A DNA stretch of 64,000 nucleotides, from contig BQMJ01000048.1 of assembly GCA_025991245.1 (NCBI GenBank), positions 124,001-188,000 on the forward strand, read 5' to 3'. A program made the translations under genes and the position numbers. The notes beneath the pieces are model-generated. The model saw nothing but the letters and a program-made list of their open reading frames with translations. It was not told the DNA's origin and made no database searches. The stretch's first letter is position 1. Each line of letters begins with the position of its first letter. Source of the stretch: Galdieria partita. Taxonomy: Eukaryota > Rhodophyta > Bangiophyceae > Galdieriales > Galdieriaceae. Shown here piece by piece: positions 11,907 through 23,136 of the stretch.

Positions 11907-13292
11907 TCAAACTTGATCAACTTCGATTCCTGTTGTCGGGGTGTTACTGTACGATTCCTTGTTCAACTCTTGAGGACTTTCGTCGACTCCCGAGGGCACA
12001 CTTTCAGCATATTCTCCAGATGACATATTGAAGCTTCTACTACTTAACTTCGAGGAACCTGAAGACGTCACGTCTTGACTCTTATATAAGCTATAGTTTT
12101 TAGAGGAATTTGAAAATTTCTCTGGATTCTTTCTGCACAACTCCAAAACTTCATCATACGAAAAGTGGTCGGAATAGCCTTTATGGAAGGCTTTTTCATG
12201 CTTCTCGATATGTTTAGCAACTGATCTTAGCTTGCGATGCGGCCATCTGGAAATACCAAATCTTCGACAAATTTTCTTCAAGACTGTAACACACACTCCC
12301 AACTTCTTGGAAGCTTCCACCATTGGAAGATGAAAATGACTTTTCTACAGAAGCTCTAAGTAACAAATAACTGTAAATACCGTAGAACTTACCAAAGTTT
12401 CCAGGTCTATGTTATCCTTTCGATGAGAGCTAAAGCGTCCATCTAGGCCACCATATTTCCACAAATCTGGGAATCGTTCTTTCACCGATAACAAATGACC
12501 ATGATGTCCTCCCTTAGAATCATGCTGTGCAGCAAATCTATTAGGAGAGGAACAGTTTGGTAGAGATGTTGCCATACTCGTGCTATTTGGGGGAACAAAC
12601 ATTCCAACATTTGCAGTACCAACCACATCAGCATATCCTCCTGACAATGTTGCTTCATAATTTGAAGTTGCCGGTAATCCTTGAGCACCTATATTAATTG
12701 ACCTTGGGGAATTAACAGTTCCTTCCACTCCTAACTGAGGCTGCATTTGAGAAGCAAGTGCGCCACTATTCTGCGCATTTGGAACAAAATGCTGTGCAGT
12801 CTCGAAACTTCTTGGTGTTAAGGGTGGTAATACCAATGATGGGCTGTGCAACTCGGTTCCAACACTCAGATTACAAATTTTTCTGTTCTCAGGTGGTTCA
12901 GGAGAAGCGAGCGATGGTCCATGTGACGTCATTGGCGAGGTACTCCAATATACCTGTTGCATACCGGAAGGAACATGCATATAAGAAACAGGAGGTGGAG
13001 GGGAATAGAAATTACTAGCATGAATATTTGCTGGTGCATAAATATTATCCCTCCCTTGATTCTGCAAATCACAGCTAGGAAGCGCTCCAAAGTATCCAGG
13101 AGGACTTTCTATGCTATTCAAAGAAAAGGCGTTGTTAAAGGAAGGAAGTGGAGGAGCAGGAGTTTGCAAGTTGCAAGACTCCACAGGTAGACCATTATTG
13201 ACACTGTTGTACAACTGCTTTTTCTCGAAACTACCCATACTATTGAAAAAGAACGCTTCTTGTGGTAGGTTATAGAAAAGCTGTTCTTGCAT
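11907..13292 (-). CDS. RWP-RK domain transcription factor
   Basis: Putative DNA-binding regulator of the RWP-RK class, which in plants and algae includes NIN-like nitrate regulators and MID-type sex factors. Two exons are seen: 12393-13292 and 11907-12344. The first 290 residues are Pro-, Ser- and Asn-rich low complexity, typical of an activation region. The RWP-RK domain spans the intron: exon 1 ends DNIDLETL and exon 2 opens KSHFHLPMVEASKKLGVCVT, followed by LKKICRRFGISRWPHRKLRS. The core RWPxRK is a variant, RWPHRK. An acidic Ser-rich tail follows. No GAF or PB1 domain is visible, so it is an RKD-like rather than a NIN-like member. Targets cannot be inferred from the window. Confidence 0.87.
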
Positions 13293-13828
13293 AACAATAC
13301 TTCAGATAGTATAAAAATATATTACTTTCCAACAGTGTCGATACCGTGTCTACAAAACAGCTAAACCAACACTGTCGAGTTAATCGATAGCTTGCGTCTT
13401 CAACAGTATTTGACACAATAGGAACCCTTGAAATGCTTCTATACTTTCAAGAAATGCTCAACGACTTGCAAACAATTAAGCTACAGCACCACCAAGTTGG
13501 AATCTTCACTCAAAACTTTCGGATTCTTTCCTCATGACCCAAAAGCTGTTCGCTCCCCTTAGCCAAATGCCCTTAACGTTTCTGGAAAATAAAATTTCTC
13601 AAACATTCCCTCAGTAGTCCAATAGACAAATTGAACGAGAGGGCAGTGTCTGAGTGGCAGAAAACGGGAATTTTTTCCAGAAAAATTTCATGCGGACATG
13701 CTCTACAGGAAGTTGGATGGATATCTTGTGAACTTGTAGACTGAACGATATTACTTAAAGAGCACATTAGAGCTTTATAGAAGCACGAGAACACAAATTC
13801 ACCCTCTTTATCTAACTGCTAAGGACCC
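13293..13828. other. Intergenic, nothing recognised
   Basis: Upstream of the RWP-RK gene and downstream of the WrbA gene. One minus-strand open frame (13573-13794) has no recognisable motif and is probably chance. No repeat was seen. Confidence 0.5.
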
Positions 13829-14597
13829 TCACTTTGGGGCGAGTCTTTTTACAAACTTCGCAAAGTAGCTTCCTTGATGCTTCGCGCGTGCCAATTCATA
13901 CTCAATGGGTTGCCGTGAACCATCCGCACCAGCATAAGTTCCGGCTCCATACGCTGAACCTCCTTGAACACGATCTTGACGGAATTCATCAGGACCAAAG
14001 GTGTATCCTATAAAGCTACAATAAGAACTTGCGTTCCACGAGTTTAAAGTCTGTTCGCTTACCTACGGGTACAAACACCATACCCAAGTGAGCCAATTGC
14101 GTTATTGCGGTGAAGGCTGTTGTCTCTTGTCCTCCGCCTTGTGAACCTGTTGAAAAGAAGAGACCTGCAGGTTTTGTGGTCAAAGCTCCACTTTGCCAAA
14201 GATCTTACAGATATGAGCAACGATGTCGAAAGAACTTTTGTAGAAAACTTACGCCCAAAAGAGTCAAAAACAGCCTTCATTTGTGCACACATCATACCAA
14301 AACGTGTTGGAAAGCCAAAGATAACTCCATCCGCTTCAGCCAAGATACTATGTTTATCAAAGGTGAATACTGGATCACTTGGCTTTGGTGGGGCCTTCAT
14401 CAGCTTCAGTACGTCTTCTGAAAGTGTCTCCGGTGCCTGGTAGATGACCACTTCACATCCTTCTTGGCGAATACCCTCAGCAATCTGGTCAGCAAGCTTC
14501 TTGATATGACCATACATAGAATCTAACGATCATCTTCTTAAATACTAGTCAACAGTATTCAAACAGACTTACAGTATAATACCAAGATTCTTGGCAT
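13829..14597 (-). CDS. WrbA-type NAD(P)H:quinone oxidoreductase
   Basis: Flavodoxin-fold enzyme that reduces quinones by two electrons with FMN, protecting against redox cycling. Four to five exons are joined by short introns. The start [19 protein letters not shown] is the FMN phosphate loop. Then come [22 protein letters not shown] (the WxxGxL of WrbA), [36 protein letters not shown] and [17 protein letters not shown]. All WrbA landmarks are present and in order. The protein is about 200 residues, the usual length. The first exon is only 25 bases. The final exon ends in a basic tail at the stop at 13829. Cytosolic or membrane-associated location is likely since no presequence is seen. Confidence 0.9.
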
Positions 14598-15023
14598 TTC
14601 GTGAACTGTAGCAATTGAAAATTCAGTCAGCAAGTGTGTTTCGAAGCTCGAATAAATAAAAACCAAAATCGAACAAATCGATTGGACAATACAATTGGAA
14701 GACGAGAGATGTATGTGAAACCAGTCGTCACAAGTACTGTAACAGTGAAGATTTCCGTAACTTCCTTATGCACAGCTGTTGGTACAATCATGAAAGACTG
14801 TGGCAGTGGAGTATCATTACTGTGAATGAAGACTCTCAAGAGTCTAATTGTACTGAAAAAATTTCCTTTATTTTCACGTCGAAAACACTCTATTTGCAAA
14901 AGCTTCAGGCAGAGAGTTTGGCAGTAACTGGCAGCTCGTTAAAAGTTTAAACACAACACTATAGAAGCTTTACAGACATATTGAGCTAGGAACAAACAAT
15001 ATAGGTTGTCTGCTACAAGATAA
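14598..15023. other. Intergenic, nothing recognised
   Basis: Region between the WrbA gene start and the end of RPB12. Open frames on both strands (for example 14634-14825) overlap each other and have no motif. It probably holds the WrbA promoter and the RPB12 3' region. Confidence 0.5.
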
Positions 15024-15211
15024 TTAGCGTGCTTCATACTGCACTACCCTTTTTGTTCGGAGCTTGTACAGAATACGACCTCCACAAGAGTTACACCGCA
15101 CCGGTTCTCCCAAACGTATTTCGTTAACGTTGCCACAATCTTTGACAGTTATTAGAGGAGCAAAACTTTGACGACTCTGTTTACAGGCATACCTGCACAC
15201 TGATATTGCAT
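15024..15211 (-). CDS. RNA polymerase subunit RPABC4 (Rpb12)
   Basis: Smallest common subunit of RNA polymerases I, II and III. It stabilises the Rpb3/Rpb11 side of the enzyme. Two exons: a 19-base first exon (15193-15211) and 15024-15139. The spliced protein has only 44 residues: MQYQCADCGNVNEIRLGEP followed by VRCNSCGGRILYKLRTKR and VVQYEAR. Both CxxC pairs of the zinc ribbon are present, the first straddling the intron. The RILYKxRTKRxVQxEAR tail is diagnostic. An in-frame stop lies just upstream of the ATG, so the short N-terminus is real unless there is another exon. Human and yeast versions are 58-70 residues, so this one lacks the variable N-terminal extension. Confidence 0.93.
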
Positions 15212-15299
15212 AGTGAGTCAAAACGAATCCCACCCCTCAACGACAGCGTCCTCAAATCACTTTTCTGATAAGATTTTAGGTGATGTAACGTTCCTAGTC

Positions 15300-15620
15300 T
15301 ATGAATTCTAGGACGAAGTTTACCTCCAGCTTCTAACTTTCGAGGCTCAAAAGTTCTGAATTTAGTTAGTTGGGACACAGATGTTTAGAGAAATTGATAT
15401 CAGAAGCGTCACTTTCATACGCGTTCGTCAACTAGTGAAGTTTTTGTTTCCTACAGGAAAGATACCCCCATGCAGGAACAATTGTTGCAGCTTTTCGCCT
15501 TGGATCGTGCAAACAACTGTGAAAGATGTCTCTTGTTTGAGAATGTCAGAAGCTATCCAATTTCAAAACTTCTCACACTTGATATTGTCTGTTCCAGACA
15601 CGTTGAGTAAACTAATATAG
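15300..15620 (+). CDS. Possible unrecognised multi-exon gene fragment
   Basis: On the plus strand upstream of RPB12, three short stretches between splice-like borders read as continuous protein: DEVYLQLLTFEAQKC, then LEKLISEASLSYA, then KDTPMQEQLLQLFALDRANN and CERCLLFENVRSYPISKLL. The composition and a CxxC look like real coding sequence, but no start codon, end or family could be fixed. One of the introns this needs would be only about 34 bases. It would share the promoter region with the divergent RPB12 gene. Treat as a lead rather than a gene call. Confidence 0.27.
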
Positions 15621-16779
15621 GTGTGCTCAGTTGTTGATAGCCATACCTTTAGGCTCTGTCTTTTATATAGAATTGGCAGCATCTAGCTAGTGTGGCTCAC
15701 TAAGTTTAACGGCATACTTATTTTACGAGAATATTCTAAGTTTTGTTCTCTGCATACCTGTTCTACAGAATCGCCAACTTTGAAGACCAAACGCTTCCAA
15801 ACACTTGATTTGGTATACAAGGGGAAACTGGACTTATTTTCGTACCAACTTTGCCTCAAAAGTTTGTCACGGTCAACTTCCTGTGCGTTCCAGTTGCCAG
15901 TCTTTACTGCAACTTGACACCCCTGTCGTAGTTTAGAGTAGTGAACAGAAGACTAGCGTTTGTCAATACTGTTATTGTGAAAATCCCTTGTGCATATTTT
16001 ATCTCAAAGGGTACTGAGTTTTGAGAGTATGTCTCTTGCTGTCACACTAGCTTGTATTCAAATGGAATGACGACATGCTGGTGATGTAAACTCTTTATAT
16101 ATCAACAAGCTGATTTATCTTAGCCTGCCTAGAACACTAGCACACTTTGGATATTTGGCGTACTTCAAATACGATAAAATTTGTGTTTGCTCGTATTGAA
16201 GTCAACTCCATTTAAGTCGTTCACTCAGGTTACCTGGTTTGAGAATACAGCACAAGTTGTGCACTTCCCTTATCTGAGATTCTTCTCTTTCACTACTTTT
16301 TTACGAATTCACAATTTCTATCGCCATGTGATATTTTACGTCACTTGATAATATATTACACTTTTGAACCTTATGTCTTGTTACTAAAGAACGACTATCA
16401 TTAGGGTAGTTTTTTGGGCTTGCATTCGAGAAATGTAACTGTTTTTATTTACCTTCAATATGAGGAAGCTGTCTATCGAAATGTGACTTGTGCCTGTCTA
16501 TAGTTTACATCCAAATGCCAAGCTATATTAATTGGTCTACGTAGAGCAGCTTCAGGGGAAGCTTTAGAATGACAACCAAAAGACTGCATACCCAGAAGGC
16601 TGCAACAAGGCTGAAAATTGTCCAGTTTAAGGTAAAGTTTCTGGGGAAGGTATATCGAATAACTTATATGTATATATATTATGTTCTCAAAAAATGGTCT
16701 TTCTCCATAAACAGATAAACCAAACAAAAACCACTAGAAACATCAAGTTTATTTAGAAAACAAATTTTCCCTTCAACCC
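15621..16779. other. Long gap, nothing firmly recognised
   Basis: About 1.15 kb between the possible gene above and the stop of the sugar transporter. A short plus-strand open stretch at 15770-15917 could be a further exon of that possible gene. The rest is AT-rich with no motif. A minus-strand open frame at 16473-16727 is likely within the transporter 3' region. Confidence 0.4.
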
Positions 16780-18434
16780 TCATTCATTTTTGTAGCTATC
16801 ATTGTCCAATGCATTCTCATCATGATCCTCTGAAAGACGAAGTGACTCCAGTATTCCTTTCCCATGAAAAATTCCATGCCAGAAAAGTTTAGCTTCTTGA
16901 ATATTTTTCTTCATTATGGCAGAAACACCTCCTTCAAACCTCCTTTTGATCATTTCCAGTGTACAACCACCTGTTTCTGGCATTACCAAAAACAGGGACA
17001 ACCAAAAGAGACAAGACAGGCCGGCGTATAACCCAAAAGTACCCGATAGGGTCATAGCAGCTTTTTGCCTTGAAAACGTGTAGGTTGATGCAAATGCGGA
17101 ACCGAGCAGCATGAAAGCTCCCCATGACATGCCATAATTTCTAACGTGTAACTCGTACATTTCTCCATTAATAGCCCAAGCTAAAGGAGAGATTCCCTGC
17201 TCATATCCGATGTAATATAATGCAAGACCAATAAAAAATCCAGCTGCTTTACCCTTCAAGTTACTGCTCAGAATTGAAGTGCCAGATATTATGAGACCGA
17301 TTATAAATATAGGGAATGTAGCCATCATGATAGGTCTTCTACCATACCTATCAAAAAGCAAATATGGGGGTAAGGTCCATAGAAGCATCCAAAATCCTAT
17401 GGGTAGTGTAGTGTAAACAGCTTGAATTCGGGTAAGCCCGAGATCCGTAAATATTGAAGGTTCATAATATCCAAGGGCTGTCGCACCATTCCATTGTTGA
17501 GCAAAAGATAGTAACGCTCCAAGTATGAATGTGGCACGAATAGAAGGATTGAAAAGAATTTCTTTCAGCACCCCAATTGTGCTCCTCTTTAATGCTAACT
17601 CTTCATTCAACTGTTGCACCATCTCTTCATATTCCCTGTTCGAAATGGGTGTCGGTCTACGATATTTCCTCCAAGAGTTCTGTGCTGCATCAGATTTGCC
17701 CCATTTTAAGAGTATTCGGGGACTTTCAGGGAAGAAGAAAACGCATACGAACTGAATTGCAGGTCCAATGAAGCCTGCGCCAACCATGTACCTCCATGAC
17801 CCAGGGTGAACATTCACAAAGATGGCATCGACAATATCTCCAACGAAGACTCCAACATTGTAGAGTGAATTAAAGATATTCAGATGTGCACCACGATGCG
17901 ACTTGGGAACGACTTCAGATATATAGATAGGAATAGTCATTGCTTCGATTCCCATTCCAATACCCATTATGAGCCTGCCTGCAAAAAATAGACCAAAGTT
18001 CTCAGAAGCTGTTGCCATAATTACTCCTGCTATATAAAATGCAGAAGAAACAAGGAGGACTATCTTTCTTCCGACTAAGGCATTCGAAGGAATTGCTCTA
18101 TCAAAGAAACACTTAGCATTCGTCTTAAAAAAAAAAGGTAGCTTTCTTACATTAATGCTCCTCCCGCTGCACCCAAAGTTGCCGCAGATGATATCCAAGA
18201 CCATTCAGAGGAGCTTAAGTTCAGGTCAGGCACGGCAAAGAGCTCTACTGAGGAAAGAAGTGCTTGGTCCATACCAAACATACTCGAGCCAATACAGGCC
18301 ACGAATAAAAAGAACTTGAGAGTAAAGGTAACACCTTCGTCATTAGAGTCTGCTAAATTTTTCTCACTATCACAATTTTCTGTGTTGCTTTCTAAGTATT
18401 CTTGCTCTTTCCACGGCGACTCGCTTGCTTCCAT
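16780..18434 (-). CDS. Sugar/polyol MFS transporter (SP family)
   Basis: Plasma-membrane sugar or polyol:proton symporter of the MFS sugar-porter family. Two exons, 18151-18434 and 16780-18097, with a 53-base intron. The start is the ATG at 18434. The N-terminus is acidic and cytosolic, followed by 12 predicted hydrophobic segments. Family signatures are present: GMDQALLSS in TM1, LVGRKIVLL after TM2, GRLIMGIGMGIEAM, FPESPRILLKWGK before the central loop, QQWNGATALGYYEP in TM7, DRYGRRPIMM after TM8, and PETGGCTLEMI at the end of TM12. The length of about 533 residues is standard. The central loop is Lys/Arg-rich. Galdieria is known for many such transporters that support heterotrophic growth. 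Substrate cannot be read from the sequence. Confidence 0.9.
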
Positions 18435-19535
18435 CTCCACCAAATCACAACGACGAATGAGGAATGAGAACTGCGAGTTAATTTATACTGTCTTCTTCAT
18501 GGAATATCCATTGGACGTCTGTATCATTCGCCATTATGATTGGTTAATTAGTGGGTTAAAGTAGAAGCCACAAACGAATAATCTGTCGATTGGAATGAGG
18601 GATCGTCTTTTTCTACGCACAAATTGGATCGGGCTATCGTCAATCTTCAAGAACTTTGACAAATGTTCGATAATATCGTATTATCTCAAAGACAGACAGC
18701 TTGGCACGAGATACTGATAGAAACGTAAAAAATACAATTTTAAAGTCTACCTTGAGGAGCCATTTCATAACTATAACTTCGACAAGACTGCTTGTGCAAG
18801 CAAAGATAGTTTTCTCTTTAGGTTTCTGTTGCACTATAAGATTGAATGAAATATAGGGTATGGTTAGCTAGATCAGCTTTCAACTCTCTTCAGAGTACCA
18901 GAAATCAACTTGTCAGCGTTTTACAGCAAAAGTTATCAAAACTCTCAACTGAAAGCAACAGCTTGTCCAATATAACCACAGGTTCTCCACAATATAGTGT
19001 TTTCCAAAAAAGGAGATTTTCATAAGCTTTCTACTTTCTAGTACAATTTTCAGAGTAGAAACGGGTGTATGTCCATTCTGAGGCTATAAGCATTCACAGT
19101 TTGCTTTGAAGAGCTTGCAGTACAGAGAACGTTTCTTTAGACACCAAATCAACCTTTATAAGAATGTTACATATCGCATCATACTATTCAATAGTATTAG
19201 TATCTGAAGGACTGCAATTCTCCTTTAGTCCTGACTGTCTTTCTTGACACAGAGAAGCTACAAGCTATTATTCCCCTATATTGCCGAGTTTTAAGAAAGG
19301 AGTTGACAATGTGCAACTTTTTAATACTAAGTTTTAGAGAAAATTCTTATGAATGAAAACGATTTTACGAACGGAGTCCTTTCAAGAGATATTGTAAAGA
19401 CTTCCAGTCCTTGGACAACGCTGCTGCAATCTTGGTGAGATTGCAAGTGGGGACTGCAACATCCAGTCCTTCTATGGTAAAGATTTTTCTTCGAGCTAAT
19501 GGGTTACTGAATCTGAAACATTAAGTGAAACTTGT
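18435..19535. other. Gap with possible 5' exon of UFSP2
   Basis: Divergent promoter region between the transporter and UFSP2. An ATG at 19349 opens a short frame (MNENDFTNGVLSRDIVKTSS) that could be a first exon of the UFSP2 gene, with a GT donor near 19434. The remaining 900 bases show no gene, RNA or repeat. Confidence 0.35.
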
Positions 19536-20956
19536 ATGGAAAGTGACTGGTATTGTTTTTATACCCAGTTGAAGTTGCCTTGTTTATTTTCAGGTACAAG
19601 AAAAGATGGTCACTGTTCAGTTCACGATTGGCGTGGACTTTGGGAAACTTTTGAGAGTCGTATGGAGTTATTGAGTGTAGCCAATCATGACTTCAAGCTT
19701 TTATGTCATTATATGGAGTTTGAATGTCTACAACTTGCTAAGTCTGTTGGATTGTCCTCTATAGGACAACTCAATGGAATAGATATTCGTGAACTGGAAA
19801 AGTACATTGAACTGATTCCTATTCTTTGTCGTTGTTCATTTATTTCCAGTGAGAATGTTATTCAAGGTGTTACTGTGGCATATGAGAAACAACAAGACAA
19901 ATGTGAAAGGATGCCATTTTCATTGCAAGTGTGTTGTTTATTATATCCTCGAGATGGAGTGGATGTGCTTATAAAGAGTTTGAAAAATCAGCTTTGTAAT
20001 CAATTCAAGTATTTGACTCTAGTACTAGAAGAGTTCCCCTTAGAATGGAAGATATTTAAGCCTACTAGTTTGTTATTTCCTGTGGCTGGTTTGTTGCCGT
20101 ATAGTAACCAAAATGGAATAGAGAATCATGAAAGAATAAGAAGAAAGCATCACGAAGCATTTTATGTGGACAATTTATTTCCATATTTTCGTTTTGCTGT
20201 TGCTTTGTTTTCATGGAAGGAATCCAAGGAGGACCTAAGTATTCATACAAGACACTTATTGGATGTCCATAAAAATTTAATCAAGAAGAAGAAGTCATCT
20301 CAGAACGAAATAATACAAAGACTAGTTAAAGGTTCATATCAATATTTTCATTATATGCAGGTTTGTATAGAGTTATTCATAGCTATTCCAACCAACTCAA
20401 TTGTTTTATATACACTTAGGACGGAATACAAGACAAAGGTTGGGGATGCGCTTATCGTTCCTTGCAAACTATTGTTTCCTGGTTTCGTTTACAAGGCTAT
20501 ACAAACCAAAATATTCCAACACATCAACAAATACAAGAATTGTTAGTGGAGATGGGTGATAAGGAGACTAGTTTCATTGATTCCAAACAGTGGATTGGAG
20601 CTACTGAAGTTTGTTATGTACTACAACATTATTTAGGAGTTGAAAGTAAAATTTTATTTGTCTCTTCTGGAGCTCAAATCGATAACTATGCGAGACAAAT
20701 CATGCAACATTTTGAGCTAGAGAGTACTCCAGTCATGATAGGGGGTGGTGTACTGGCATATACTTTGTTAGGCATTGAATATAATGAATCTACAGGAAAA
20801 GTTCAATATTTAATATTGGATCCACATTATATGGGAGAGGATCATATGGAAGTGATTATTCACAAAAATGGATGCAGCTGGAAGGACTCGAATATATTCC
20901 ACAAAGATGCGTTTTATAATCTTTGTATGCCAATGCGACCAAAGAATGTTTTCTAA
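19536..20956 (+). CDS. UFM1-specific protease 2 (peptidase C78)
   Basis: Cysteine protease that matures UFM1 and removes it from targets such as ribosomal uL24 at the ER. Exons are at least 19536-20360 and 20420-20956. The catalytic Cys lies in KGWGCAYRSLQT right after the intron. The Asp-His pair is LDPHYMGEDH, and the hydrophobic GGGVLAYTLLGIEY precedes it, as in UFSP2. The Tyr of the oxyanion region (DGIQDKGWGCAYR) is in place. The N-terminal 270 residues correspond to the variable UFSP2 region. It is rich in aromatic and Leu residues and has no clear motif. The true start may be an upstream exon near 19349. The gene ends 11 bases from the convergent SDR gene. Its presence implies a working UFMylation pathway in this organism. 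Confidence 0.88.
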
Positions 20957-20967
20957 AGTAACTCTGC

Positions 20968-22105
20968 TCACCAAAGAGTGAAACCACCATCCGGAATGAT
21001 TTCTCCACCAAACATGAAACTTGAAGCATCACTAGCCAGAAACACTACTGGACCCTGTAAATCTTCTACTTCACCCAAGCGATTGGCTGGAGTCAGTCTA
21101 ACCCAATAATCCATGATAGGTTTCAAGGCTGGGGCTTTAGGAATGTTAGAAAAGTATGTGTGTGTGTTATTTCAACACAGACTTACTATTGGTGATAGGT
21201 GTATTAATATAACCTGGAGAAATGCAGTTGACATGAACACCTCGATCAGCCCATTCAGCTCCTAAAGTTCTAGTCAACTGCACTACACCTGCTTTCGCTG
21301 CATTGTACGCTGCTTGTTTTTGTGGATGATTCACAATATGTGCTATTAAAACATAATCATCCAATGGAAATCAGAACATAGACAACAATCATACCCGACA
21401 TGGATGCTGTATTGATTATTTTACCATAATGTTGTGGAAGCATCCATTTTGCTTCTGCTTGACAACAAAGAAATACTCCCTAATGATTGGATTCCAACCA
21501 AAGACCCAATTCAACAATACTATCGCTTACTGTCAAGTCGACATCCAAAGTTTTCTTCCACTGCTCCACTGAAGCATTTTCTGAGGCATATTTTTCCTCT
21601 ACCCCGCTGAATACAATTCCAGCATTGTTACAAGCAACTAGTTTTATGGGTTCCATACTGTCAAGCCTTGTTCAATCGGAAATACACTTACTGTCCAATC
21701 GGCCAAACTTGGAAGCAAACTCTGAAATAGCGTGATTGACTTGATCTGCATTGGAAACATCCTAAAAGTAAATCAATGGATTTGATTTTGGAGATACTTT
21801 GGAATGTATATAACGAGATCCTTACAGCTGCGAACGCTATGATTTCTGTGGAGGAGAAATGGGCATTGAGCTCCTTCTCGGTATGACGAAGTGTTTCTGA
21901 CTCCAAATCAAAGAGACCTACAGCAGAAGCTCCTGCTTGAGCGAGTGCGATTGCTAGTGCCTTTCCAATTCCCTAGTTTGTGACGGATGATTCTCGTCGC
22001 CAACCGATCAAACAAGGGTAGACTCACTTGGGCTGCTCCTGTAACAAGGGCTATTTTGCCGTCCAACTTGAATCTATCCAATATATTTTTGTTATAGAGA
22101 GACAT
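20968..22105 (-). CDS. Classical SDR oxidoreductase (polyol/3-oxoacyl reductase type)
   Basis: NAD(P)-dependent dehydrogenase of the classical SDR family. About six exons are separated by short introns. The reading in order is: [10 protein letters not shown] then [20 protein letters not shown] (cofactor loop and first strands), [21 protein letters not shown] (NNAG), [11 protein letters not shown] (catalytic Ser), [17 protein letters not shown] (YxxxK), [15 protein letters not shown], and [20 protein letters not shown]. The C-terminus PDGGFTLW is usual for mannitol/arabinitol dehydrogenase-like and FabG-like SDRs. The start is the ATG at 22105; a non-ATG extension upstream is rejected. It converges with UFSP2. 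The substrate is not determinable: sorbose/arabinitol dehydrogenases and glucose 1-dehydrogenases share this layout. Confidence 0.85.
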
Positions 22106-22250
22106 TTTCTTGAAGCTAGTGCAACTTGATTCCGATTGGAGAATTTTCAACCAAGCGAGAAAATCCTAAAAGTAGAGGAAAAGGTCAAATTTCTTGTCCT
22201 GTCGCATGGACAATCATTGCCAAAGATTTCCATCACTGTTGAGTGTACTT

Positions 22251-22253
<3 letters not shown>

Positions 22254-22326
<73 letters not shown>
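22254..22326. repeat. Compound (TA)n(GA)n microsatellite
   Basis: An uninterrupted AT/TA dinucleotide run from about 22254 to 22294 passes directly into a GA run from 22295 to 22326. It lies 150-220 bases upstream of the SDR start. Read as TC on the minus strand it gives a polypyrimidine tract toward that gene. Open frames across it on both strands are artefacts. Confidence 0.97.
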
Positions 22327-22329
<3 letters not shown>

Positions 22330-22948
22330 GAGCGAATTAATGTTTGTCATTGAAACAATTTATAAAAAATGGTCATCTGCACAAGACCGAAACAAAAGTT
22401 CGAGGAAGCAGGTAGTCTATAGTCTATCAGATCATACTGCAACAAATGTGTACTTTACATACCTATTTCGCTTACTTCTATTACATTATTCAAAAAACAA
22501 TAATAAAAATTGCTATGACAATGTTGGTTTATCCCTAAGGGCAAAGTTTCAGACAGTTTGAATGGCAAGCATAAATACCTTCATTGTAAGACAGTTGCTA
22601 CTTAAAGTCAAATATATTTCAGTTCAAAGCTTTCTAGTTGAGAAACATTCTATTTATTTGGGACAAGGAAATCAAACCGGACTATCAGACAAATAACTTA
22701 TAGGCCTCATACTCTCTCTCTTACTTTAGGAACTTTGGAGATATCCATTTCCCTCTATGATATTTTCTCAAGTATATGACCATTCTCTTTCACCTTGATG
22801 ATGGTGGAATGAGAAGTAAGATTGGAAATCGCCTCAGGTTGAGAGAAATAGCGATTGAAACCAAACAATTCTAGAATTTCCGTTGCCCCGAGTTGAAATG
22901 TCTTTCCGCATCCCAATCGACAGAATAGTATTTGCTTCCCAAGAGAGA

Positions 22949-22989
22949 TGATGAGATAATCACGAACCGATGATCACTCTGTCTCATCA
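22949..22989. repeat. Inverted repeat, 8-base arms
   Basis: TGATGAGA at 22949-22956 is repeated as its complement TCTCATCA at 22982-22989. The arms are separated by 25 bases that include another short palindrome-like GATCA. Position about 150-190 bases before the start codon at 23137 suggests a regulatory site, but this is inference. Confidence 0.5.
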
Positions 22990-23001
22990 CAAGAGTCATT
23001 C

Positions 23002-23026
23002 TGAGGTCAACATGGGTTCGACCTCA
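23002..23026. promoter_or_regulatory. Inverted repeat TGAGGTC...GACCTCA
   Basis: Perfect 7-base arms at 23002-23008 and 23020-23026 with an 11-base spacer. It is spaced like a binding site for a dimeric regulator and lies about 110-135 bases before the ATG of the Tyr-rich secreted protein. The spacing is too short and the arms are wrong for a tRNA T-arm despite the GGTTCGA inside. Confidence 0.4.
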
Positions 23027-23068
23027 CATAACAAATGTCGGATCGAATCTCAATCGACATATCATTTG

Positions 23069-23079
23069 CTTTAAAAAGG
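23069..23079 (+). promoter_or_regulatory. TATA-like box
   Basis: CTTTAAAAAGG sits about 60 bases before the ATG at 23137, a plausible TATA position for a strongly expressed short gene. Confidence 0.4.
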
Positions 23080-23136
23080 TATCCCTTCCTCTACTTGATA
23101 CTTTTATTGTTTGCATAACTTTACTATTCTGCAACT

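Larger units (their letters stand above)
22327..23068. other. Intergenic upstream region of the Tyr-rich protein gene
   Basis: No gene recognised. It contains two short inverted repeats near its right end (listed separately) and presumably the regulatory region of the secreted protein gene at 23137. Confidence 0.5.

Noticed and set aside
22136-22561. Open frames of 60-140 residues on both strands
   Set aside because: They run through the TA/GA microsatellite and have only low-complexity translation there.
23011-23026. GGTTCGA string as a tRNA T-loop
   Set aside because: No acceptor, D or anticodon stems can be drawn around it; it fits better as the spacer and arm of an inverted repeat.
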